NCBI GenBank assembly: GCA_030562195.1
Contig: JAUJPP010000005.1
Location: 27,391,106 to 27,455,105, forward strand
Reading direction: 5' to 3'
DNA: 64,000 nt
DNA from: Nipponacmea schrenckii
Taxonomy: Eukaryota; Mollusca; Gastropoda; Lottiidae
Shown here: in pieces, positions 24,322-33,964 of the stretch
Layout of the letters: every line of letters begins with the position of its first letter
How positions within the stretch are numbered: the stretch's first letter is position 1
Notes under the pieces: generated by a model
Database searches by the model: none
What the model saw: only the letters and a program-made list of their open reading frames with translations
Told to the model about the DNA's origin: nothing
Translations under genes and position numbers: made by a program

Positions 24322-24810
24322 TTCATCCAAATATTTGTATAATCTTTATATATCATAGAATCTTGCATAATCTGTTGGGGTTTATTTTTTGACTTTACTT
24401 GACTTCAGTTACCTACCACTGCTGTTAAGTCACTTTCTTGGTTACTTTTGGGGGCTGTGGGTTCCAATCTCTATCATTGTGTGAAGGTCTGATGTTTTTG
24501 AATAAGTCATCGTCACTCACAATTCTAACTGACCATGCTGTCAATGGGTACTGATAATCAAAATGTTAAAAATATATAGTTGTTTCTTTCTTTTCTTGTC
24601 TTACTTTCCTTTCTTTCATTGAGTTTCTTATGGTAAAGTATTAATAAATTAAATAAAATTTAGGCTGAAAACGAACTGGGAATTTTAGTATTTAAAATAT
24701 AATTCACTGAAATATTGATTTAGGTAACTCTAGGTGATGTACAAGTTGAATAGATTTTATGACACCCAGCCAATTTATTAATGAAAGTTTAGCATCTCCT
24801 TAGTTTCATT
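24322..24810 (+). repeat. 480-bp direct repeat, right copy
   Basis: Second copy of 23035-23522, with few differences (for example GGTAAAGTATTAATAAATT against GGTAAAATTAATAAATT). Beyond its end the sequence continues into GTAATTATGTTGC, presumably the original flank. Confidence 0.85.
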
Positions 24811-24942
24811 GTAATTATGTTGCATGTATTTAATTATCTTAATTCTCTTAATTTGTTCCATATTTACTAACTATTTTGATCAGTCTCAAATATTTAACCT
24901 TTCTACCCAATATTTTTTGAATTATAGCCATGAAATTAATAT

Positions 24943-25142
24943 AAGATTATTCTTAACAAAAAAATTTGCAAGGCACAATTTAGCTATAAATTTTTTTAAT
25001 AAATTTTATCAGATTGGATTTTGGAATTTTTGTAATCTAAAAAAGATTATTCTTAACAAAAAAATTTGCAAAGCACAATTTAGCTATAAATTTTTTTAAT
25101 AAATTTTCTCAGATTGGATTTTGGAATTTTTGTGATCTAAAA
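24943..25142 (+). repeat. 100-bp tandem duplication
   Basis: Two adjacent 100-bp copies starting AGATTATTCTTAACAAAAAA and containing CACAATTTAGCTATAAATTT. They differ at only a few positions, so the duplication is recent. The short reading frame through it is a by-product. Confidence 0.9.
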
Positions 25143-25864
25143 AAAAATCTTATATTTTGCATGGGTCAGAATAAGGTCAAATACAAAAGTATATGGTTCT
25201 GCCTAACATATTTCCCATGGCGAAAAAAGTCAAACAATTGCTACCCAACCCTACTCCATTCTGTGTTCTAAGTTTTCTGTGGACTTAGAATTTGTCCATG
25301 CTCAAGACCAGCTTTAAGGATATTTACTCATCCCTGACATTAGGGATTTTTATTTTCAAATTAATTCCATTTCAGGCCAAAATACAATCTGTGGTGAAAC
25401 AATATGTGGTATACCTATGGGAAAAAATAAATTAAAAAATGAATAAATCACTTAAATTTAAGCCTGTAGTTGGTAAAAATTTAAGGGAAATGATCATTTA
25501 CATGAAAAGATATGGTAGTAATTGTACACAAATTTGGTTTATGTTAAGGATGTATTGTTTTATATTATGTTTATTGTTATGCGGGCTACAATTTTACCTG
25601 ATATGATCATTATTGTGTTCAATAAAGTTTTATCTCCTCTTATAAATAACTGACATATCTCATATCTATGACTGGGAATATTCTGAGAATATTGGAGAAT
25701 AGTAAAAGTGCTCCTACTAGTTGTATGTAAAGAACGGTTTAAAGTAGATAAGCGTATTTTTTATACACATACATTCCTCTTGTTACCTAATCCCTGTTAC
25801 CGTTTTGGTGGAGTTGTTATCGTTGGGTATAATAATATACAAAAGATAGCTTGCCAGGCAAGGT
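25143..25864. other. Intergenic, with a diverged copy of the (AAT)n-associated repeat
   Basis: Sequence at about 25155-25225 (CATGGGTCAGAATAAGG, later TTTCCCATGG) matches the repeat at 7797 and 62276. The rest shows no gene or recognised element. Confidence 0.5.
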
Positions 25865-27862
25865 AATATACGCCCACTAGCAGCATTTATTTCAAATAAA
25901 AACTTTTCAGTAAGGTTACAATAAGTGGAATGAAATATTCAACCTTCCACCATATATTTTTTTCTAGGGTCTCTTGTTTCATTAAAAACTGTCAAGAATT
26001 GTACCTAACTCAACTCATTAAATTTTTTTTCGGTATTTTTATGATTTGCAATAGGGTTCACCCTTAAAAATATTTTGATATTTTTAATTCTTAAAAAGGC
26101 TCATTCTTGGTTGATTTTAAACAATTTCAGCAAGTTTTGTCAAAAATGAATGTTTAGAGTGTTCACAAGCCAAAAGTTGAAAGCGTTTTTGAAAACAGGC
26201 GCAATAACTGACACTAAATATTTTTCGATTTATCTGATTTTCAATAGGGTTTATACTTGTGAGAAAACAAATACTAAAGCCAAGTTTCATCAAAATCCAT
26301 TCAAAATTGTTCTTTCTAGAGTGTTTACGAGTTAAATTGAACACGTTTTCAAAAACAAGGACAAGAACTTGTACTAAATATTTTTCGATTTTCAATAGGG
26401 TTCATCCTTGGGAGAAAACAAATACTCAAGCCAAGTTTCATCAAAATCCATTAAAAATTGTTCTTTCTAGTTGTTTACAAGCTAAAATTGAACGCGTTTT
26501 CAAGAACAAGGGCTATAACTAAGAACAAGAGCAGTAACTCATACTGAAATTTTTTTCGATTTCGCTGATTTTCAATAGGGTTCATCCTTGAGTTATAACA
26601 CAACAAGTTTCATCGAAATCCGTCAAGAATTGTGCCATGTAGAGTGTTTACGAGACAAAAATCAAAAGCGTTTAAAAGAACAAGGGCAATAATTCATATT
26701 AGATATATTTTGATATTTTTAATTTTCAATAGGGCTCATCCCTTGCGATATCAAACAATTTCAGTGAGTTTTATCAACATTGGTCATGAATTGTACCTTC
26801 TAGAGTGTTTATTAGCCAAAAAGTAAAATGCGTTTTCAAACACAAGGGCAATAACTGACACTAAATATATTTCAATTTTTTTTGATTTTCAATAAGGTTC
26901 ATCCTTGGGTAAAAATAAATAATAAAGCCAAGTTTTATCAAAATCCATTAAGAATTGTTTTTCTAGAGTGTTTCAAGGTAAAACTGAACGCGTTTTAAAA
27001 AACAAGGGCAATTACTGATACTAAATATTTTTCGATTTAACTGAATTTCAATAGGGTTCATCCTTAGGTGATTACAAATACTCATGCCAAATTATGTCAA
27101 AATCGCTCAAGAATTATGACTTGTAGAGTGTTTACAAGGCAAAAATCCCACTCATTTTATAGAACAAGGGCAATAATTCATATCAAATATATTTCGATAT
27201 TTTCTATTTTCAAAAGGGTTCATCTTTGGGTGATATTAAACAATTTCAACAAGTTTTGTCAAAATCGGTCGATAACTGTGCTCTGTAGAGTGTTTTAAAG
27301 CCAAAAATTGAACGCGTTTTCAAAAACAAGGGCAATAACTGATATTAAATTTTTTTCGATTTTACTGGTTTTCAATAGGCTTCATCCTTGGGTGACAACA
27401 AATACTCAAGCCAAGTTTCATCAAAATCCATTAAGAATTATTCTCTCAAGAGTGTTTACAAGCTAAATTGAACAAGGGCAATAACTGATAGGCCTACTAA
27501 ATGTTTTCCGATTTCGCTGATTTTCAATCCGGTTTATCCCTGAGTTATAACATACTCTGACACCCAGTTTCATCAAAATCAGGCAAGAATTGCACATTGT
27601 AGAGTGTTTACGAGCCATTCAAGAACAAGGGCAAAAACTCACACTAAATTTTTTTCCGATTTCGCTGATTTTAAATAGGGTTCATCCTTGAGTGATCATA
27701 AACACTCATATAAAGTTTCAATTAAATCCGTCAAGAATTGCACCTTGTAGAGTGTTTACGAGCAATTGTGGACGGACGGACGGACGGACGGACGGACGGA
27801 CGGACGGACGTAGGTGACGACAATATACGCCCCCCCCCCCCCATTTCATGTGGGCGTATAAA
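25865..27862 (+). mobile_element. Satellite-bearing element bounded by TATACGCCC / GGGCGTATA
   Basis: About ten or eleven diverged tandem units of roughly 160 bp occupy 26040-27760. Each contains versions of CAAGGGCAATAACTGA, TTTTCAATAGGGTTCATCC, AAGTTTCATCAAAATCC and TAGAGTGTTTACGAGC. The block starts with AATATACGCCCAC near 25867 and ends with a GGAC microsatellite, a poly-C run and ATTTCATGTGGGCGTATA, so short inverted ends can be proposed. Several open frames cross it only because the repeat lacks stops. Related pieces lie at 48826-49130, 54115-54660 and 63850-63912. Confidence 0.75.
27770..27811 (+). repeat. GGAC tetranucleotide microsatellite
   Basis: About ten perfect GGAC units follow GAGCAATTGT and precede GTAGGTGACGACAATATACG and a poly-C run. 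It forms the junction between the satellite body and the right-hand end of the element. Confidence 0.95.
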
Positions 27863-28043
27863 AAGCGTATCCAAGTTTTCTTCAACATTCTACTGCGATT
27901 GGTTTACGAAATATGAGTCTTTATGCGAGTTGTCTTTGCTTGTCACATTGGGCCGTGCCTTCAAAAACTAATTGGTCCGAATTTTCAATGAAAGTTGGTC
28001 GAATCGTCCTGCGTCATTTTTCATTGAGGTCGATTTACCTAGA

Positions 28044-28087
28044 CGGAAGTGGCGCGAGTTACTTCCTGTTCATTTCCAAAATGGCGG
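28044..28087 (+). promoter_or_regulatory. Putative promoter motifs (ETS-like and YY1-like) of the RING gene
   Basis: CGGAAGT and, inverted, ACTTCC match the ETS core, followed by CAAAATGGCGG, a YY1-type sequence. This ETS plus YY1 pairing is typical of TATA-less animal housekeeping promoters. It lies 160-200 bp upstream of the 28246 start. Function is inferred from motifs only. Confidence 0.5.
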
Positions 28088-28104
28088 ATAAATCAAAGAA
28101 ATAA
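28081..28104 (+). CDS. Possible short upstream ORF (7 codons) before the RING gene
   Basis: ATG at 28081 in a strong initiation context (CCAAAATGG) opens a seven-residue frame ending TAA at 28104, 141 bp before the main start. If transcription starts upstream, it would be a uORF able to lower translation of the RING protein. If the ATGGCGG is a YY1 element at the transcription start, the ATG may sit at the very 5' end and matter little. Confidence 0.35.
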   Translation: MADKSKK

Positions 28105-28245
28105 GTTATTAATAAACTGAAGGATTTGAATTCAAGCTTACTTACGTAACATTTGTTTCCATAAACGAACTTAAACTCTAAAAAATTGGGTGATAAAACT
28201 TTGTTACGGTTTTAAGTTAATTACAAATCAGGTTATACTTATAAA

Positions 28246-30033
28246 ATGTTTAAAAAGAAAGAAAATCAACCATTTGAGGAGATGGACGCATTTCATTGTA
28301 ATCGTTTGATTTCAAGTTCCAAACCAACAAGCAAAGACAGATCCATCACGAAGTCTCATGAAACCAGACGTAAGAGTCCAATATTTGACCAACCTGATTC
28401 TTTTAAAAAATTACAGAGATTCAGTCATCCTGAGAAGATATATAGGCCTACCGGTAATACTAATAGTAGATCTAGTTTTCAGGCTGACAAAAATAGTAAT
28501 GGCATTGAATCTGTAAACATTATGACAAGGACCCAATCGAACTCAAAGTCAAAATTTTCTGGTGACAATTATTGTGGTAATAGAGGAAATCCATCTTTCT
28601 TCAATGATAAGTCTTTCATGGGTTGGCCGTCTGAATCTGAATCAAACTCTAGTTGTGATGAAGATGAAACCGTTCCCATGTCTAAAATTATTACCACTAA
28701 ACGTTCTGTAAGTGATCGGAAATGTTTAGAGAGACTCTCATCAAGGAGTAATTTAAAAACAGATATTAAGCAAAAGAAATTAAATGGTTCTGACTCAAAT
28801 ATTGCAAATATGCCTGTACCGGTAGTTGAATTATCAAGAAGAGGAAACAAAGTGAAAAGTAAACTTTCCAGAATTTCAAAGACTAAAAATTTAGATAAAG
28901 CTAATGATGTAGTCAAGTTCATTTGTGATGATAAAATTAATGGACATCATTTATCTAGTGGTGCCAGTTCAGTGTCTGACATTCCTGGTTTTCAAAAGTC
29001 TATAACCACCACCCACCATACTAAATTGACCACACCAGAAAAGGATTCAGGTACTTCTATTAAAAAAATGTTGCCAGTGACACCAGATTTATTTGATTCA
29101 TCCTTATCTCCTTCTGGGTTTAAATTCAACACGGTAACAACACGAGAAACACCATTTCATTCTTTAAAGTGTGACAAAGCATCTATTACAAGCCCTGATT
29201 CACCAGACATTGTTTATCTTGGAGCTACTGGTCCACTGTTTCCCATCAGTTCCCCTTCATCTAGAAGAAAGCGTGCAGGTGTTTCTAAGATAAAACAGGA
29301 AAGAAAAAAACAAAAAATCAATGAAAAGCAATCTGAAGATATTTTACAGTTAGTTGAACAAATTGATAAGGATGAAGACTATGCTAAGAAACTTCAAGAA
29401 GAAATGGATAAAGAATTTGCATTTTCTCTTGCCCAGGGTGAAACAGTCCATCAGTTTCCTGATCCTCAATTACCTTTACCAACACTACCACCTTATAACA
29501 ATGGTCATAATAATCATTTTCATCCACAGCCTGCTTGGCAAACACCCACATCACTTCATAGACATCATAGGGTACAGGTACCACATTTCTATGGAACAGG
29601 CATGCCAAGTGGGATTGATATGGAAAACCATTTATTAACTTTACTGGAAGAATCTCCTCCTAGACGTGGAGCCAGAGGTAGAAGAGGTGGAAGAAGACAG
29701 CCCCGTTCTAGATATGGTGTCATGATCCAATCACCAATTGGTGATGGAAATGACTATGATGCATTGTTACAATTAGCAGAACAGATGGGAGATGTGCAAA
29801 AGAAAGGTATTAACAATAACCAAATTAACAGATTGCCTATAAAGAAATTCCAGAAATGTGATAAGAATAATTCTGCATATGAGGAATGTTCTATTTGTAT
29901 GTGTGAATATGAAGAAAATGATTGTATGAGAATTTTGCCATGTTTTCACTGTTTTCATTCAGGATGTGTTGATAAATGGTTAACAAGCAATGCTTCATGC
30001 CCAGTGTGTAGAGTAGATATTAATCTAGACTAG
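28246..30033 (+). CDS. RING-H2 E3 ubiquitin ligase, single exon, 595 residues
   Basis: An uninterrupted frame with a C-terminal RING-H2 finger: C548, C551, C566, H568, H571, C574, C585, C588 (CSIC...LPCFHCFHSGCVDKWL...CPVC), the fold that recruits ubiquitin-loaded E2 enzymes. The preceding ~540 residues are mostly basic and serine-rich, likely disordered. Within them are two SUMO-interaction-like hydrophobic patches (PVPVVEL near 190, PDIVYLG near 321), a ubiquitin-binding-like acidic helix (DEDYAKKLQEEMD near 375) and an arginine-glycine-rich stretch (ARGRRGGRR near 477). The finger resembles those of RNF38/44 and Arkadia-type ligases, but I cannot name the orthologue. The start is the first ATG of the frame. 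The stop is followed within a few bases by AATAAA and then a MITE at 30096. Confidence 0.92.
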   Translation: MFKKKENQPFEEMDAFHCNRLISSSKPTSKDRSITKSHETRRKSPIFDQPDSFKKLQRFSHPEKIYRPTGNTNSRSSFQADKNSNGIESVNIMTRTQSNSKSKFSGDNYCGNRGNPSFFNDKSFMGWPSESESNSSCDEDETVPMSKIITTKRSVSDRKCLERLSSRSNLKTDIKQKKLNGSDSNIANMPVPVVELSRRGNKVKSKLSRISKTKNLDKANDVVKFICDDKINGHHLSSGASSVSDIPGFQKSITTTHHTKLTTPEKDSGTSIKKMLPVTPDLFDSSLSPSGFKFNTVTTRETPFHSLKCDKASITSPDSPDIVYLGATGPLFPISSPSSRRKRAGVSKIKQERKKQKINEKQSEDILQLVEQIDKDEDYAKKLQEEMDKEFAFSLAQGETVHQFPDPQLPLPTLPPYNNGHNNHFHPQPAWQTPTSLHRHHRVQVPHFYGTGMPSGIDMENHLLTLLEESPPRRGARGRRGGRRQPRSRYGVMIQSPIGDGNDYDALLQLAEQMGDVQKKGINNNQINRLPIKKFQKCDKNNSAYEECSICMCEYEENDCMRILPCFHCFHSGCVDKWLTSNASCPVCRVDINLD

Positions 30034-30095
30034 GAAATAAAAAATATTTTATTTTGTATATTTAAGTACCTGTTATTCATTTGTATACAATTAAC

Positions 30096-30574
30096 TTAAA
30101 GGGCACAATCTTGATTTTTAGGGGTCGTTTTGGGCCTTTGTTACATTTAAACAGTCCTCAGAAATACTCAAGCTCTATGAAAATCGCAAAATACCTTGAA
30201 AAATACCTAAAAAATTTCACTTTTTATTTTTTTTCCGTGCTGTACGCGGCTGGTCTTCAGTCAGTCTGAAAATTGTGTGTCCTGTTGACAAAATCTACAA
30301 TTGTTATTACATGTACTATCTTTTTGTTTTATCAGTGTGGGCCTGCACAGTAGTCTATTTATAACTCTTTGATTTTCCAATATGGCGGGACGTTCATAAT
30401 ATCTTAAGACATTATGATTTTCAATCACGGATAATTATGCATACCCATGGATTTGAAGGCTCAAATTTCAAAGGAAAGCTCTGTAGACTATTTCTGATTA
30501 GCTAAACAAAAGATTTCATGTGTTTGAGGCTGTCGGAAGATTGTCCGAAACAAATCAAGACTGTGCCCCTTTAA
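30096..30574. mobile_element. TTAA-flanked MITE, copy B
   Basis: A 479-bp relative of 10579-11038. Ends are CTTAAAGGGCACAATCTTG on the left (one G shorter) and CAAGACTGTGCCCCTTTAA on the right. It lies 63 bp after the RING gene stop, so it could be part of the 3' UTR. Confidence 0.82.
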
Positions 30575-31339
30575 TTTAGTGATGTTTTATTAATTTTAAT
30601 GTACCCAATATTGTCCTATTTATTCATATCAGTATTAATAATTTTGACAAACACAAAAATAACTTACAGTGCATATTCCTATCATATCTACATATCTATC
30701 ATTATTGGTTGAAATACTGCATATAATGTGTACTTTACCAAGAATATAATTGATTGACCACAACAATGTTTTTATATTCATTTGCTTTGTCTGTCAGAGA
30801 GCTGGTTCTTGGTGGATTTTGACAAAACTTGGTGTGAATGTTTGTAATCACCCAAGGATAAACGCCCTCTCAACTACGTAATCAAATAGAAAATATATTT
30901 AATATAATTAATTTTAAGAATGATGATAGGCCTGTAGTTAAATATCTAAAATATAATTTTTTTTATTATAGTAAGGCAAAGTAAATTGTGAGCAACAAAC
31001 TAAATATAGTATAGGCTACATTCTGAAATGAACTACTTAGTCAATGCCATATTATAGAAGTATTAGGTAGTTTAGGGTTGGGGTGGGTTTGATCAAGTCT
31101 GCCATGGACTAGATGGTTACTTAAGTTTTTATTTTGCCTATAGGCTGTCACAAGTCTCATGTTCACATGAGGGTATTTTTCTTTTAATCAAGTGTAACAA
31201 TCCTTAACAATAAGAGCGACATTTGTTGCAGTGTGGTTGTATGTGACTACAAATGGGATGATTTGGTTATTATGCTGAATATTCAACCCATTAGAATGTA
31301 CTGTACCAAGTTTGTCCATCCAATAACTCTCGCTTGGTG
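30575..31339. other. Intergenic, includes fragment of the GGGCGTATA-type repeat family
   Basis: No gene seen. A stretch at 30800-30870 (GATTTTGACAAAACTTGGTG, CACCCAAGGATAAACGCCC) resembles the satellite family at 25865-27862. The final eight bases, GCTTGGTG, are the target-site copy of the hAT insertion. Confidence 0.5.
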
Positions 31340-32758
31340 CAGTGGCGGAGCCAGGTTTACGTCCCAGGGGGGGCGAGATTTCTGAGGTTGCCCGAATTTC
31401 GAACTTAGTTATAAGAGTTTTCTTCGAGAGAAACACTATTGTTATTGGCAGAGTATTTTCACTCTTTCTAGAACACATGATACTACCCCCTTAGGAGATC
31501 CATAAGTATTCAGTTTAATTTACGGGATGAACTGTTTTCACCCGATTTTGAATGAGATTTTCGGCTAATGGATATGTTATGTTTGTATGGATTTTATCAT
31601 TTCGATTTTTTTTTTTAATTTCAATTATCATAGATATCAACTTTAGTCATACATAGCTTTTCTCCTTTCATCATCGTTGAAAACGTCTGAATGACTTTGT
31701 CGAAATCAACATCTTTGGCAAAATTCCTTTCTATATTTATCAAAGATAAATTTGAGAGCCTGTCTTCAGCCATTGTTGATCTCAGATAATTTTTTATTAG
31801 TTTCAATCTACTAAAGCTTCTCTCACTGGCAGCACTGGATACAGGGATTGTCAAAAATATTTTATACAAAATTGTCAAATTGGTAAATGCAGTATCCATA
31901 GTATTTTGTATAATGAAGGGTAAAACATCTTTGACTTTTAGAAGTACCGATGAAGGGGGTGTAAATATATCTTCTAAAACTATTTTAAAATGTCTATATT
32001 CATCTATTAGTTCGGCAGTATTGACATCTTTACTATAAAACTTTCCAAGTTCAATCAATTTCGTTTCACTGTTTTTATCTGAGAAATATTTAGGATCTAA
32101 GGCAGAAAATTTATTAGCAATTTCAGTAAAATCTGAGAATCGTTCATTCATCTGAAATGTCAAAGTATCTACGATAACATAATAGGTATCTCGAAGAAAT
32201 CTGGTACGACCATCACCAGCGGCGTCATCCCTTGCTCGTGATCTATTTTCCAAGGGAAGTAAGCCAAGGAACTTGTTAACTTTTTAGGTGAAACCTTACC
32301 GAATTGTCTTAATTTAAGGCAATTCGGGCACCGATTTCCATTTTTTTTAACAAATATTGTATGTCATACAATATTTATTGAAAAAATTGAAATATGTGCC
32401 CGAATTGTCTTTTTTTGGTTGTGTAAAAAAAAGTTCTAAACTCTACTTTCGGGCTGCGATTTCAATTTTTGAAATATGTAAAATATAATCATAGCAATGA
32501 CATTCGGGCAGTGATTTCGATCCTTAAATAATATGAATTATGAAATATTATTATAGGAGAATAAAATTGGGCTATCAATTAAAAAAAATACAGTTATAGT
32601 AATATAGGATCTTCGGGCAAAGATATGATTTAATTTTAAATTCCAAAAAAAAAAAAAAATTGGGCCGTTAAAATTTTTTTTTTTTAAATGCCTTGCCCGA
32701 AAAACTAGCCTTTGGGGCTGCGAGGGGGTGCGGCTGCCCCCCTGTGGCCCCGCCACTG
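31340..32758 (-). mobile_element. hAT-family DNA transposon, internally deleted, with perfect 8-bp target duplication
   Basis: Inverted ends CAGTGGCGGAGCCAGG (31340) and CCCCGCCACTG (to 32758) are flanked on both sides by GCTTGGTG (31332-31339 and 32759-32766), the 8-bp duplication expected of hAT elements. It carries the C-terminal part of a transposase on the minus strand. Near both ends the motif TTCGGGC or its complement recurs (once near 31389; several times from 32320 to 32700), which may be transposase-binding repeats. Confidence 0.92.
31621..32253 (-). pseudogene. hAT transposase C-terminal fragment
   Basis: About 210 residues remain open. They contain the hAT dimerisation region (IPVSSAASERSFSRLKLIKN, then LRSTMAEDRLSNLSLINIE), where SxxSERxFS is a family hallmark. 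The N-terminal zinc finger and most of the RNase H-like catalytic core are absent, so it cannot act alone. It most resembles transposases of the ZMYM/THAP-linked hAT group, but the clade is not certain. Confidence 0.85.
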
Positions 32759-32766
32759 GCTTGGTG

Positions 32767-33964
32767 TGACTGTTCCCAATCACCCAAGGATAATCTTTAA
32801 TTAGAATCAATCTCTCAGACAAATTGGCTGCTATTAAAGATGTGGGCATATTACGATGGCCATTGCTATTTTTGTTGTTATTTTCTTTCACCCTAACTGG
32901 TATTTATGTACTGGACTTCTCATCTGATAGTTGTTTTAATTCAGAAGATAGCTTTGATAGGCACAGGTCAACCATACAATTGGTACAATCCGAAAGCAAA
33001 TGGCACAAACTGGGTTTCAACTGGCATGCTGGCAAACTGACTACATCTATGAGAAACTATGATCAGTCCTAGAATGTAGCCGACTTTGAAATCAGAAAAA
33101 TCCCATTTGCAATCATCTGCTCCAATCCGAAACATCTGCCCCTTTCCCAGCCTCTGAGAGTAAGGGGCTTAAGTAGGCTCGGAAATAGCAAGGCCTGCTT
33201 TATTGAAATTCTCCTTAGATACTTTTGATGGGTCAAGTTCGTCTTATCTCTCATCGGCAAAAGTTCAATGGTCAAAGAGTAACGTGATACTACCAAAACG
33301 AAAGTTAAGGCCCAACACTAATCTGCGGTGATCGTAAAGGTATTTTAAAATGTTTTATGATGTACAACAAGACCTGATATTATTTGGGGAAGGAAATTAA
33401 GTCAGGATAAATTGATCTCATAGTAAATATTTTAGTTACTGTGTAGAAAGACCTTTGCAATGGCTTTTCGAGATATTGTTAGGGCTCTTAGGTTGCTGGA
33501 GATGGCTTACAATATCTGTAATTATCTTGGGCCCAGGCATCCTGAATCTATCCCAAAAATCAAAAAGTGCAATTATCTAAGAGTACGCTATGGATGGATG
33601 GGTTGGAAACGGAATAGATTTCTAATATATTATGTGCCCAGGACCTTAGCACCAGGAGGACAAGAAGTTGGAGAAGGGTCAAAAAATCGCCCCTCTGATA
33701 AATATCTAAACTGAACAATTGTTTTAATTCAACTAAGACCATATCTATTGCCCCTCAGGATATATTACAGTAGAAAAGTCAAGTCTAACTACCGGGCATA
33801 TCATTGAGCACATAACTACTTGTTATATATGCCCACTTGTTATAACCCTGATAAGACCTGCCTTTGATCCAACAACCCCATAATATCCACAGACCTATAT
33901 CATTACATGTAAATTCAATATCACAGAATGTAAAAATATACCATGTTGAATTCCATGCTTTAAT
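32767..33964. other. Intergenic space downstream of the fucosidase stop
   Basis: Continues the sequence that the hAT element split (target at GCTTGGTG, then CAATCACCCAAGGATAA, again like the satellite family). It probably includes the fucosidase 3' UTR. Frames on both strands here are short and have no recognisable domain. Confidence 0.5.

Noticed and set aside
26117..27298. Several frames in the satellite, both strands
   Set aside because: All follow the ~160-bp repeat and contain no domain; they are repeat by-products.
32824..33072. Plus-strand frame with a hydrophobic stretch (WPLLFLLLFSFTLTG)
   Set aside because: Its start is not a clear gene start, no family is recognised, and it lies in sequence continuous with a dispersed repeat.
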